The notes under the pieces were generated by a model. That model had not been told where the DNA came from, did not search any database, and saw only the letters and a list, made by a program, of their open reading frames with translations. A stretch of DNA of 64,000 bases from Dermanyssus gallinae (Eukaryota > Arthropoda > Arachnida > Mesostigmata > Dermanyssidae). Both the position numbers and the translations under genes were made by a program. This document shows positions 34,810 to 47,124 of this stretch, in pieces. Location of the stretch: positions 326,001-390,000 of the forward strand of contig QVRM01002145.1 in assembly GCA_003439945.1 (NCBI GenBank), read 5' to 3'. Each line of letters begins with the position of its first letter. Positions within the stretch are counted from its first letter, which is position 1.

Positions 34810-35770
34810 TAGTTGTAATAAGCACAGTAATTTTTTGTTAGGCTATCATTGAGCTTCGCTTTTCGAACAAACCTCGGTGTTACTTAGCGCAATTAGACAA
34901 TAGAATATTTATTGAGACAAAAAAAACAAATGGCCATGATAATGATAGTCATATGATCATGGTAGTATTAGTTATAACAATAGTTAGTAGCTTAAGGCTC
35001 GTCACGATTCGAGCTCTTGGCTTATACAGACACTCAGTGGTTTCTACTCATAAAATGTGTGCCGTCAAAAACCCGCTGTGTATATATGTATATCATTTGT
35101 GTATCGTTATCATTACTATTACGACGTCTCGTTTCCTGGCAATGCCTAGCCGACTAAAAATGTGGCACCGGATAAGGTACATGTAGAGATGTTGCTCGTG
35201 CACATCTGGCTGCTGAATCCGATTTGCGATACCACATTGCATACGTGTCTGGGACAGTGACGTCCCATGCAGGTGTTTTAGTTGCGTTTTTAGGTTCAAC
35301 ATGTCCTACCAGTGGGTAGCCGATGGGTTTCACGGAGTTGCGATTTGATTCGTAATAATAAAATTTAGTTCTATTGAACGTGAAAGACAAAAATGATGTA
35401 CCACTTCATCTCGATTGTGCAAACTTTTTCAATACGACTATTCTTCTCTCGTAAGCTAACGTTAGATGTCATAATAACGAATAGTCGAATTTTCCTTTGA
35501 ACACGCTGACATGTCCTTGCCTTACGGCCAAACAACCGTTCTCTTGGCATTGCATACATTCTCAATTGATATCCGGCTAGTCACACCGGTATATCAAAAA
35601 CTAGTAATTTCATATTGATTTCTAAACAGGACACCCTCTTCCATTGAAAAATGATTTTTAACGAGTTCTATGACTCCTTAAATAAGTGCAAAGAATTTGT
35701 AAAGATTTTGAGAATACACAGGTGTCGCAAACACTATGGTCAATATTTAAGGGGATTGTCAAACCCGTTA
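34810..35770. other. Intergenic, no gene recognised
   Basis: AT-rich with short frames on both strands; nothing recognised. Confidence 0.35.
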
Positions 35771-35779
35771 AAAACAATA

Positions 35780-35900
35780 ATTTCTGTCAATGGCATGCGG
35801 GATCGGGCTCACCTAGACGCTACCTTCGGAGATCATTGTATTGGCCACAGCGGGCCTATTGCTTGGCCGCCGGGATCGTCCGACCTATGATCTAGAGCTC
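35780..35900 (+). mobile_element. Fragment of a mariner/Tc1-type transposase
   Basis: The + frame contains HLDATFGDHCIGHSGPIAWP followed by PGSSDL. This resembles the stretch before the third catalytic Asp in an arthropod transposase lineage with WIGR.GPI.WPPRSPDL. The rest of the protein is not visible. The assignment rests on family knowledge and one short match. Confidence 0.45.
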
Positions 35901-35904
35901 ACCA

Positions 35905-36425
35905 ACACATAGCAACTTCACTTGTATTTTGGTTTGGATCTCAACAGTGGCCAATAGAACGACATGAAGAAAGGCATGAGGCGTACATCTTATCAGTGGT
36001 TGTGACAATGCACAGTTTAAGCTATACGCTTGAAGAGATATTGTGCGCGGTCAAAATTGCTGGGGTTTGCTTGACTGGACTATCTATTTACATAGACTGC
36101 ATTCTTTTCTAGGGAGGGGCCAGAAACTAAACTGCTCAATGTATATCCGTCAGTCTAGGTAGTGTAGGATTCAAAATCTAGATTGTATGATGACGGTATG
36201 CCTTTCTGTGGTGTCTGTGTTTGCTAAGATAGAACGTTACTTTAAAATGTTTTTGAAGTGGCAACATTTTCGGCTGAATACCATGTCAATTATTGGTACT
36301 CTTATTGCGTTTATTTTTTCTTTTGAATAAATGTGCCTGCCCCTGTCGCTATGTTGTTTGCCTCTTATGTATATGATATACTCTTCCTGCCTTAAACAAA
36401 TTGTCCCCTCTCTTTTAAGGCCACC
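35905..36425. other. Intergenic, no gene recognised
   Basis: Nothing recognised before the target-site duplication of the large R1-like element. Confidence 0.35.
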
Positions 36426-36654
36426 GCTTGTGTATAGCCTATTTTTTTTTTTCTGGGAGGTTTCGGTAATGCATGATGCACATGCGCCACTAGCAGCCTG
36501 CGTGACTAGTGTGAGACTCGCAAACCCACTAAACCCGGATTCCTCCCCACCCCCCCAGGCTCGGTATTACTTTGGCATTACATCGAAACCGTGGGAGAGG
36601 CGTCTCTGCCGTTCTCCTTCAATCAGCTCTATCCCTGACTATCATCCCGCATGT

Positions 36655-39595
36655 CTACCTGCGGTTGGATAGGGGGATGCCATTTTGTAATCCGTCCTGT
36701 GAGGGTGCGTCGAGACCATGAGGGCCTGGCTGCTCCCCACCCCCTCCCCCCTCCCTCGGCTCCTCGTCTCGACCACTCTCCCGAGAGAACCGCTCAAACC
36801 TCTCCCGCCTGGCCGTTTCCTTGGCTGTCTTGAGTGTCAAAACAGCGTCGAACAAGTTCGTCGCCTCCCTCCATGCCTCCGCCGAAGTCATCATATGGGA
36901 GACCACCTCCTTGATGGGTCGGCCTCTCACAGCGGTTGGTGCTGCGTCCCGTGCTTCCCTGAGGGCATCACACCGCAGAACAGTATGCTCTACGTTGTCC
37001 GTTTCTCCAGAGTCGCACAGTACGCAGATATCGCTGATGGCCTTCTTGATCCTTGACAGGTAGCTCTGGAACTGGCCGTGTCCGGTCAGAACCTGAGTCG
37101 TCCAGTAGGAAAGCTCCCCGTGTCGGCGGTCATACCATGCCCTGAGGTCCGGTATCAGACCCTTGGTCCAGCTCCCTGTGGTCACACCGGGTCTTACCTG
37201 CGCCCATTCCTCATGCCAGGCCGATATGGTGGCACTCCTGGCCCTGGTGAGATCCAGACCTTGATTCGGCCACCGAGGCCAGGAGCCTTCTTTTCACCTC
37301 AGCCACCCCACCGACCCTAGGCATGATCCGCGCCAGGTTCAGGGAGACCCTTTGGGCCTTTTCGGCCACGTACTTAACGTGTGCCGATCCGGTCAGTCCG
37401 GTGTCTAGCATGACCCCAAGGTACTTTACCTTCTTTCTGATTTCTATCGGGTGGCCCGCCATCACGAGGTTAATGCCGGTCGTCCTCTTTCTGCCTGTTA
37501 GGTACATCGCCTCCGTCTTGTCGGGTGCCAGTTTCAAGTGATGGGACTCCATCCACTCGGACACCATTGACAAGGCCTCATTGGCGGCGCTCTCCAGGGC
37601 TCTTTCGGTCCTGGCCGTTATCATGAGTGTAAGGTCATCGGCGTACGCCAACGTCTCCACCCCATACGGGAGACCTCGGATCTCGAGCACCCCGTCGTAA
37701 GCTATGTTCCAGAGCACGGGTCCTAGAATCGAGCCCTGTGGGACTCCGGCAGTAACCTTGTAGTCCTGCCCCCCTGCAACCAAGCCTCTGTCATCCAGGT
37801 AGGATGAAATCATTCGACGGAGGTAGATGGAAAAGCCCTTCCTCTTCATCGCCTCCACAATTACTTTCCAATTCATTGTGTTGAAGGCATTTTTGACATC
37901 CAGGAGGATCAGGAGCACGAATCCCCTTGTTTTAGGGGTCTTCATAGTCTCCTCACCCGCCCGTTTCAGAACCTTCTTTAGAGCCCCTAATGCGGATCTG
38001 CCCTTCCGGAAGCCGTACTGGGCATCTGATAGGGCGTTCTTTTCCTGAATCTCGTCGTTTAGTCTCTTGACTATAACGTTCTCCAGGAGCTTACCCATGG
38101 CGTCAATGAGGCATATGGGCCGGTAAGCCGAAGGCCCCGTCTTCCTCCCGGGTTTGGGGATTAGAACCAGGCTTGCCCTTTTCCACAGCATCGGGAATCT
38201 CCCCTCTCTCAGAAGCTTGTTGGCAAGGTCTTGGAAGACCTTAGGCCACCTTTTGACCAGTAGCCTCGCTACCTCTGGGGGAATTCCGTCTAGGCCGGGC
38301 GCTTTACCGGTTGCCAACCGATTCCGGGCTTGTTCGACCTCCTCCAGCGTCACCTCCGGAATGTTTTCCGGGGTGACCGAGAACTCCTCGTTTTCTCTCC
38401 GCGGCTGTGCCGGAAAAAGACCGGTTACAGTCTCCCGCAGCACATCCGGGGGGAGTTTCGGGGGAGGTCTCCGGAGTTTGGCCATAACTATTCGGTACGG
38501 CAGGCCCCATACGTCGCTCTCCACCGCGTCTATCAGCTCTTTCTCCGCTCGGGCTTTACTTTTGGCGATGAGTCCTCGGAGTCTCAATCGAGCAGCCTTG
38601 TACTCCGTCAATTGGGATTCAGCTCTTGCGGTCTCTCGCTCCCCGTAAAAACCCACCCGTCGTTTTCTTTGCGTTAACCAGCTGCGTGTTCTCGTGAAAT
38701 TCCTATTTAGCCTAATGCAAGCCCTGCGGGCAGCTGCGATCCCTTCGTTCCACCATTAGGAGGGTGGCGGCTCCCATGGTGTTGTGAGGGAGCAGCTTTC
38801 TCGCATGCTGTAGAGAGTATGCTAATTATTTGATATTCATCCCCCACCGTGTCTCCCAGTTGTTTGCAACCCTCGTCTATTTCAGCCACTAGAATCTTGG
38901 CGTCAAGTTTCCGCATCTGCCATCTCTTACTAGGGGGCGGGGCGAGGGCCACCTCGGGGGTACTGATGGTGAAACAGATGTATCTGTGGTCACTCATGGT
39001 CTCCTCCGTCTCCCTCACCCTCCACTCTACCACCAGTGGAAAGGCCGCCTCATTGACCATTGTTAGGTCAATGAAGGCCGTCTGGCTCCCTCTGGAAAAG
39101 GTGGGGACCCTTCCGTCATTAAGAACCATTAGACTTTTTTCAGCCATCCACTCCTGTAGAGTTTGGGCCCGTCTAGTTATGGTTCGGCTACCCCATGCTA
39201 TGCTGGCTGCGTTAAAATCCCCGGTGATCACTACCCTCTTACCTGCATGTGCCCCCGCGCTCTGGGCAAGTTCCTCGAGAAATTCCTCGAATTCCTCCTC
39301 CTCCCTGTTGGGAGAGAAGTAGCAGCTATAGATGACCCCTACCCGGTCAATCTCCAGCCAGGAGAACCCCCTCCCCGTCCCCCCCGCCCCTAATCGCGAG
39401 GTTTCTCTCGGAACCCGTCCACCAGATTGCGGTATCCGCCTCTGCGTCAGATACCCAGTCTGCCTTCCGCTTGGTGATCGCTATGTTTGGCTCGGAAAGC
39501 AGGCAGAGGCCTATGGACTCTCTGCGTACTATCTCATCGAGCATGTCATGCGCCGCCCTGCAGCGGTTAAGGTTTACCTGAAGTATCTTTAACAT
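36655..39595 (-). pseudogene. R1-like ORF2: endonuclease, reverse transcriptase, zinc finger
   Basis: The endonuclease starts at 39595 (MLKILQVNLNRCRAAHD) and includes VITGDFNAASIAWGS and the catalytic SDHRYICF box. The reverse transcriptase shows GKAPGLDGIPPE, motif A (LLDVKNAFNTMNW), motif B (GVPQGSILGPVLWN), YADDLTLM and KVKYLGVMLDTG. The C-terminus has LTGHGQFQSYLSR and a C-x2-C-x9-H-x4-C finger. The frame is broken at three places: near 39380 in a homopolymer run of seven C on the + strand, near 38700-38800, and near 37260. The last joins ASVAES directly to DLTRARSATISAW, so roughly 100 residues between thumb and C-terminal domain appear deleted. The enzyme cannot be made from this copy. 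Confidence 0.93.
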
Positions 39596-39766
39596 TGGTC
39601 GGATAAAGGGCCCCTACCTACTAAGTTCCAATCACCCTTTCCGTCCTCTGCTGGGATAACGGTTTTCTTCTTATTTTTAGCCCCCTTGTCTTTATTCCCC
39701 TTTTTATTGCTCTTCTTGGTTATTTGGGCTTCTACTTGGGTCTCCTTGCCATCTACCTGTCCCTTG
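39590..39766 (-). pseudogene. ORF1 (gag-like) C-terminal end of the R1-like element
   Basis: From 39766 down, an open lysine-rich frame (KGNKDKGAKNKKKTVIP...) ends at a TAA that overlaps the ORF2 start codon in the arrangement ATGTTAA, a common ORF1/ORF2 junction in this clade. Only about 57 codons remain because of 5-prime truncation, so the zinc-knuckle part of ORF1 is missing. Confidence 0.75.
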
Positions 39767-39781
39767 GCTTGTGTATAGCCT

Positions 39782-40585
39782 CGATTGCTATACGAAGTAT
39801 AACTGCATCCTTAGGTACCTAGTTATCGTGGATGCCGAACGCTAATGAGACGAGGCAGGGGAAATAGCAAGAAGAGCCAGCAGCGAGCTTACCACTTGCT
39901 GCTATAATATTTTGAATAAATCAGCGAAAACAGAACATGCTTTACGGCTAAAGCCGCCGACTAATAATCTCGATACAAAACAATAAGAGATGCCTGCGGG
40001 AGGCAATTTAAGCCCTCGCAGTTACACAGAAACGAAAGAGTACGACGACGTACAAGCCGTAGATTGATAGAGACTACAAGGTTCCAACTAATTACGTGTT
40101 ATCATCGATATCGAGCCCAAGGAGAATTAGCACAGTTAGCATCACGAACTTCGACCTAGGAATTTCAGCTACGAGACAAAAGACCGCTATGCACCCAGAT
40201 AGCTCACTGCTGCGTAAACGAATTTAGCAAGAGTGAAAACAGAATATTTGCTTGAAAAGATAGTGTTTTGACATCGTTCACTAACCAATTTAACTGTGGA
40301 ACGATACATGGCCATAAATGGCACTGTGTTTTGTACGTACGTGTAATGGTAGCGGCCGTGAGGGACGCGACAAATCTTTGTGTGCATAAATCTTGTCGTG
40401 CATATGTCGGTAGGCCAGAATCAAGGAAAGGAGATAAAAACTGCATCACCCACAAGCATTCACATATACGGGGACTACATGGGTGATGACCCAAGTCATC
40501 TGTACATCACGCATCTGTACCAATCATATTGTGGTGAATAAATGTAAATGTACAATACGTTTGTCGATATAGGTATATCAAATTA
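39782..40585. other. Intergenic, no gene recognised
   Basis: No exon or repeat family recognised. Confidence 0.35.
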
Positions 40586-40588
40586 CGT

Positions 40589-40658
40589 ATATATATATAT
40601 ATATATATATATTTACAATTTGAATATTTATTTTATTGCTTATATGTAATGTGCACTC

Positions 40659-40714
<56 letters not shown>

Positions 40715-40792
40715 AAGTGCAATTGAATTAAATCAAATAAAATATAAAAATCTACGTGTGCCGACACAGGAATATATATATATATATATATT
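40589..40792. repeat. Three closely spaced (TA)n arrays
   Basis: TA runs at 40589-40613, 40662-40712 and 40771-40792 within 200 bp. Confidence 0.95.
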
Positions 40793-41092
40793 ATATGAAG
40801 GAAGAGAGATGCGTAGTGTACTGTCGTTGCAGAGTGCTCCTAAGTGATAGGTACCTTTATCACGGACGCCGACGACTTGGAGCTTGCTTACTATGTATCA
40901 GCTGACAGCCCGCGCCGTGCATGACCACCACGGTCAACAGGAACCGCGCGCCATCCTCACCACAGCTACGACCATTCATTAGAGAGGAGAGACTGGCCGT
41001 CCGTCCGTCTGTCTGTGTACGCACGCGACTGTGGCTTATGAGTCGCGTCGGTTTCAGTTTATTTGCTCAGATCCGAATCCACTCATCTTTAT

Positions 41093-41117
41093 CATCAGCA
41101 GCAGGAGCTGCTGATGA
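41093..41117. repeat. Small perfect hairpin
   Basis: CATCAGCAGC and GCTGCTGATG pair perfectly around a 4-nt loop. It lies 50 bp before a cluster of CRE-like sites. Confidence 0.7.
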
Positions 41118-41164
41118 CTAACCGTGAACACTATAGAGCTACTTCGGAGGCCGCCTTTTGATAA

Positions 41165-41203
41165 TGACGTCAAATGACGTCGACAACGACGTGGCGACGT
41201 CAA
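41165..41203. promoter_or_regulatory. Cluster of CRE/ATF-type sites
   Basis: A palindromic TGACGTCA (41165-41172) is followed by TGACGTCG (41175-41182), a GACGT at 41188-41192 and GACGTCAA (41196-41203), four sites within 39 bp. Such sites bind CREB/ATF bZIP factors in animals. No gene start was recognised nearby, so a regulatory role is only suggested. Confidence 0.4.
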
Positions 41204-41238
41204 TAAGATGAACAAAGAGGTCTTCCGCCATAATTGGA

Positions 41239-41247
41239 CATATATAT

Positions 41248-41283
<36 letters not shown>
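41239..41283. repeat. (TA)n microsatellite
   Basis: TA array with small interruptions, just downstream of the CRE-like cluster. Confidence 0.9.
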
Positions 41284-41286
<3 letters not shown>

Positions 41287-41289
41287 TTT

Positions 41290-44165
41290 TGCATACCAAT
41301 ATTATGGTCGCCATCGTACTCTGTAACTTCGTAATTATAATGCGCAAAGCTAGCTACATGAACTTAACGTGTTTCCTCTAGCCAAGCACCTCAATAAGCT
41401 AGCATTTGTGGCAAACGAGTGTCATATTAATTTATTGACCGAGTCCAGCCACCGTAGAGTGCGTAACGGGCATATTTGCCACCAGAGGACGATCGGTAAG
41501 CTTTACTTGAACAAAGCTGAGCATTTATAGAAGCATCGCTTCTAGGTCTGCTTCTTTCTGTTTGCGCGATTTTGATATCGCCTGATTAAGGATACCTTTT
41601 AAAGTTTCCACCTCTAACCCACCTCTTTTTATCCGTTGTAAAACTAACTCATATGTTGCTTAATCCTAATCATTTTTTGGTAGTATAGTTTTGGTTTTTA
41701 TATAAAATCGTTTTTATTTTTCATAGTACAGTCCTGTAGTAGGAAGTACTTCCTTTTCACATTTCTCTGTAGCCATAACATTAAATAATAAATGAGTATT
41801 TTTACAACAAAAAAAAATTTATAGTCCTTGTCAACCAGGTAGGCGTGGTGCTCTTGCGCCTATATGCTAAGCGCCTAAGTCTGGACTGTCAAGTTTTTGA
41901 CAAACTATAGCGTAGTTATATAGTCGCTCAACACTATACTGATACGGCTGAGCTGATGACGCGAGACGATGCCGACTATTATGACATCAGTCATCCATCA
42001 ATATAGCGGTTGTAACTTAGGCAGTTCTTTGAAACGTCTTCAATCGCTAAGCAGGAGGCGTATGCGAGATCGAACACTGAACACACTGAGCAAAAAAAGG
42101 GCATGTGGTAGCATGGCAGATGCCGAGAAAGAGAAAGGCCCGAAACCCAATGGGGTATCTAAAACGTGTGTCTATAATAGAATGTTTCCTAGCGGGAGTA
42201 GGTAGTCTCGAGCTAGTCAATGTCACCTCCACCGAGACTCGCAGCTTCTTCTTTAAGCAGTGCACCCGGTAGATCGCCGTTAGATGCTCTGTTATGATAT
42301 CAAAAGTCAAAACGAAGAGTACAATTGCTAAACGCTCAATACAATAGTCATAGCGACCACAGTGGTGACAAGAAAAAGAGCCAAACGAACCTCACCAAAA
42401 ACCAAACAATTTCAGCAACAAGCATAATAACGTAAGATAACGTAGACAGCAACAGAAACAAGCACAACGACAACCAAGTCGTCGCAAGCGGCGGAAAACG
42501 CGATGGAGATAACCGGTGTGCGATCGTTTTCAAGTTTTGCAAATTTAGGTTAAAAGTCACCGGTAGAGCATAAGTTCATCGAAATGAATCGATGTAAGTT
42601 CTTTGCGACTTATATGATTAGCTTATAAAACTATATATATATATATATATACATATTTATTTTGCCACACTCTAAACACTGTGAACGACATCAATATACT
42701 AAGTAAATATATTTCTGCATAGGCAGCAGTAACAGCATCGAGAATAGCGGCAAAGGTGATAAGAATAGCTTATACAATAAAAACAACAACAACAACACTC
42801 GGAAGTGGGACAATGACACTCAAACGACACCAACAATAAGCTAGGCAGCTTTTCAATTGTAATGAGAGTTTCGATTGTGCTGACTTTGACTTGACTTAAC
42901 CGTTTGATAGAGTGAACTATTCAAACTTTCTTTGAAAATTGTAGAAAAATTTAATTCTGCATGAAAATTGTAAAAAAAAATAAATCGTCTGCACGACCGT
43001 GCTTCCTCTATGCGAGTGAATGACATTAGCATTAGCACATAGAGGCTCCGTCCCCTTGCTAGGCCCCTTGCTATTCCTTTATATTGATTTGTAGATATTA
43101 CACGCACTACAGCGAACAGTGTGCAAGATACAAACGTTATGGCTGACGACTTCAAATTGAATGGTATGTATACAGACACGTTCGCTTAACGACTGGAACT
43201 ACAGTCAACAATCAAGCTCGTGTCACAGGGGTGTTATGGGACACAATGGGACCATTCTCGTTCTAAAATGCGTAGCATGAGTTATCATTTTTTCAACAAA
43301 GGGCTACCTTCATGTATATAAACTTAGCAATTTGCCAATTCGTGTTGTGACCTCTATTGTTAAGATTTTGGTGCTAAGATGACCCTGCAGGTCTCTCAAT
43401 TATAGCCAACACATCGTCTAAGTTGGCCACTTTGCAGTTCTTGTTTGTAATACAGACTTTTCTGGTTTCTGGATAAACTTGTCTTTCATATAAATCTTTA
43501 CGAGAGCCTCGTGGTTCCTAAGTTTACCTTCTGTTGTGAAGTCTGATGAAGAAATGGATGCTTTTGAGCGCGCACTCAGTCGACGTTTATTAAGCACGTT
43601 TTTTGCTTCAAAGTTGTGATGTTTAAAATACACCTACTTCGTCGGTAGCAGTAGCTTAAACAGATCGCATAAACTGCATATATTAGTTCTCGTTCCATGT
43701 AGCAAGAATGCCAAGAACTGACAGTTAGTTTATGCAGTAGCTCTATTCTGATTAAGCCGCTGAAGCGACGCTGTGTGAAGCCTTCTTTTGTCATCCCAAC
43801 TGTGGCACTGCTAGCGAGCTAGAGAGCTAGTATCTTTTCGCATCAGAACGTAGCCAAAGCAAGCGCACGATTAGTGCCATAACCGAGTTTGCCTTACATG
43901 TATTTGTCGGCCAAAATGTGTAGGGAACAAAATGATTCCTTTGCCGTATTGCGCATTTTAGATACCGTTCAGACGCAGCAGCAGCAACAAGTGCAAGACA
44001 GCAACAACGTCAGGGCAACGCGATTCCCCTGCATTCATTTCTTAAGATGCGAATACATTTTATTTCTCACAGTTTCTTGGAGACCGAGGTTTGTAAGTTA
44101 ATGTCAGGCGTGTTCTCTATCTATGTAGGAAGCTGGAATATATTACTGTCGTCAACGTTTCGCTG
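41290..44165. other. Intergenic, no gene recognised
   Basis: AT-rich, with a small (TA)n at 42632-42650 and CAA-type tracts near 42780-42800. Minus frames at 42047-42310, 42348-42560 and 42853-43179 have no recognisable motif. Confidence 0.4.
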
Positions 44166-44167
44166 CT

Positions 44168-44170
<3 letters not shown>

Positions 44171-44236
<66 letters not shown>

Positions 44237-44738
44237 TTTGGCATACCAGCTTGGTCAGACTCATACAGTACACAGTGCATACAATAGAAGTTCGTTACGT
44301 TACAATAGCTATGACGTAGTCAACAAAGTTTAGGAGCCATGACTTTGTTTGCATTTCATTGCAAACGCTTGCAAAAGCAAGCCTCGTCAATGCCGTGTTC
44401 TTGGCGTGGACGGACGGTGCCATATGACGGCTATGGTATTATTAGCACGACCGTTGCAAGTGGCGTTGCTATTTGCATCCATAACTCGATCGATCGCTCG
44501 ATCTGTCGTTTGTTCTTGCAAGTTGCATGTTCTGTCCGTATCTTTGGCCAATAGCTAAACGAGCTCGCGAACAAGTCTCGTCGTAAGCAAGCAAGACACT
44601 TCGTATGAAAGCCCCGTGTAGCGCGTATTGGCCGGTGGGTTGAGTACTCAGTGGCAGCAGCAGCAGCAAAAATAGACGAAGGCGTTCAGCAAGTAGAGCA
44701 TCAGCACAGAAACAGAAAAACAGTAGTATAGAAGTAGC

Positions 44739-44776
<38 letters not shown>
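44171..44776. repeat. (TA)n and (TAG)n microsatellites
   Basis: A TA array at 44171-44233 and an AGT/TAG array at 44739-44776. The frames through them (for example the minus frame at 44469-44900 with a Thr run) are artefacts. Confidence 0.9.
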
Positions 44777-44779
44777 AAG

Positions 44780-45395
44780 TAGAACCAAAAGGTGCTCCGG
44801 CTGCAGCACCGGTATTGAGGCACAGGCTGGTCGTCAGGCTGTCGGTAGCTGTCCTGTCCGGCGGCGACCTGAACGGACATGCATGAACCTGTCTCGGCAA
44901 CGCGGCTTCGTCCGCCCCGACTAACTGATCATGACGACAACGACGACGACGGATGATGACATCGTCTTAGGTTGGTACTCCTGTACGCGTTGTACCAACG
45001 CTTCTTTGTAGCAGGGCAGCAGAAATGGGTGCCAGCAGAAATGGATTCCAGGCAGAATACCTGGCAGAGCTGCTTATGGTCATCGTTTTCACATTCTGGT
45101 CAAGCTCGCCACCATTGTTCGTGACTGTCGATGATGAACCACGTCCCGCTCCAAGGGTAATAGAATATCCGTGCGATTATCAAACATTGCAATGCTGCAT
45201 CGCATATTCACCAGAAACAACGAGAACAATAATACTAGCAACGAAAACAAAACCTTTTTTGCAACCAAAGACGATGATGATGACGACGACGACACCGGCA
45301 ATAACAGTCACCAGGGCTACCAAAATAATAATTATACTATTCATAAGGTGCACCTCTCCCCAAATGCACCATCTCTTTATCGAGACATCTGTGCC
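44780..45395. other. Triplet-rich region, no gene recognised
   Basis: CAG and CGA triplets are frequent. A + frame at 45025-45411 begins with a hydrophobic stretch (LMVIVFTFW) but dissolves into Thr-rich simple sequence. I do not call a gene. Confidence 0.35.
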
Positions 45396-45400
45396 CTCTA

Positions 45401-45545
45401 TTTTTTTCTAATCATGGTCGATTATAGTCCACTAGGTTATTCGCATTTTCTAAATTAGAAACCATAAAAATCATTTTAAGACTGGCCGGTGCAAATCTTG
45501 AACCCACGACCTCCCCAATACAAAATGGGGAGTAATCTAACCCAT
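45401..45545 (-). mobile_element. tRNA-derived SINE, family B
   Basis: On the minus strand: an A-box-like TGGGTTAGATT, a B box in GTGGGTTCAAGATTTGC, a body with TGGTTTCTAATTTAGA and GTGGACTATAATCGACCATGA that aligns with the copy at 62.7 kb, and an A tail (T run at 45401-45407 on the + strand). The inverted order relative to the + strand is consistent along its length. Confidence 0.75.
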
Positions 45546-45559
45546 TGTAAGATAGTCAA

Positions 45560-46219
45560 TTTATGTTTGCCCTGTGCGTATGTGCGTCTTGCCTGAATAC
45601 TCTCAAATAGATCGTAAGCAACCTATCATATCATGATTACTTGATTAATTTTTCTGAGTGTGAAATCCATTCACTTATTTCTAGTACTAAACCAGTCTTA
45701 CATTAGATAATATTTCACCAACGTTCTTCAAATCGTTCGCATACGTTCTTGCCAAGTCCCTGAGACTAATAATTCAAACATGTTGCAATGACGGTATTGT
45801 ACCCGACTCATCTCTATCACGGCCGTTCACATGAAAAGGTCAAAAGCTGACGCTTAAAAAATACCGTCCCGCTTTGCAATGCTCAGTACTGTGCGGCGTC
45901 TTTGAAATCATTTTAGTTAAGCACTAAATGCATGTTTTTATTGCTAAACGCTTTCTCGACCTCATTTATGGTGGTGGATTTAGCTTGCATCGGCCTGCGT
46001 GTGCGCCGCTTTTGGAAATGACTCAAGGCTGTTCCATGTTCATAAATACCTAAAGAGCATTGGACTGCCTCTGTTCGGACTAAGAAGACGCGTTATATAT
46101 GGTAGATTACTCCACTATATATAGAGTTGTTGATTTTATTTAAATATGTTGTTTTTTGTTTACGTAAACAAGTACCTGCCCTCAAAAGTAAACATCTTAG
46201 TCCTGCTGACGACCTTAAA

Positions 46220-46260
<41 letters not shown>

Positions 46261-47039
46261 GTTCTGCTCTGATGATTCCCACGCAGTTCTACGATGGGCT
46301 GTCGACGGTACGTCGGCTTGGTGGTCTTCTGAGAATGGCATGGTTCACTAGCCAACTAGCAACCAAATGTGTCGTATTTATGCACGGTGCACGGTTGACT
46401 TCGATCATAGAATGATGAATGCCACTGTTCAGCCGACTCCTACGCATAGACATGACCTAGGCGTAGAAGGTTACGCCTGACCTTGATCTGACCAAAACCA
46501 CATCACCAAAATAGCGGAAGCATAATTGCGCATTGTAAACGCTGCTTTCGCGTCGCTTCGTTCTAACAACTTCCGATGTGTACGTGTGTTGCTCATACTC
46601 ATTACGTTCTTCTGCCTTTCTAAGTTCACATATGCGCTCACACACAAACGCTGCCGCGGCGTCAAGAACCCCATCTGGCTAAATAAACGTAGATTGGTGT
46701 TGGTGCTGGTGATAGTCGTGCAAAACACGTACGTTCCTGAGACGCCAGAGCGGCGTCATTTACCAGTCTATATTTGGGGACTGCTTTCTCCGCATAGACG
46801 CTCTGTGCGAAGCTGTGTGACAAACCCTCACATCTACGTCAACTTGGGACACTTCACGACTCGAGCTACTACTGCACGGCTTGGCGGCACAACCTAAAGC
46901 CGCATCACTTCGAACGTCGCGGTCCATTTGAAGAACGCGCGAACAGCCTGTTTATGGCGCATTCGGCGCTAGGTCGTTATGTTCTTTTGCAAATTGTCGA
47001 TGTAGGCTATTACGCGCCGGAATGCGTATATGTATGTGT

Positions 47040-47124
<85 letters not shown>

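Larger units (their letters stand above)
36441..39766 (-). mobile_element. R1-clade non-LTR retrotransposon, 5-prime truncated
   Basis: The 3326-bp insertion is bounded by perfect 15-bp direct repeats GCTTGTGTATAGCCT at 36426-36440 and 39767-39781. The poly(A) end (T run on the + strand) is at 36442-36452. Reading the minus strand, it starts inside ORF1, passes through a nearly complete ORF2 with endonuclease, reverse transcriptase and C-terminal zinc finger, and ends in a 3-prime UTR shared with the copies at 7.6 and 31.3 kb. The target is not 28S rDNA, where classical R1 inserts, so this is a dispersed relative of the clade. Confidence 0.95.

Noticed and set aside
38154..38677. 164- and 115-codon + strand frames
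   Set aside because: They lie antisense to the R1-like reverse transcriptase and mirror its codon structure.
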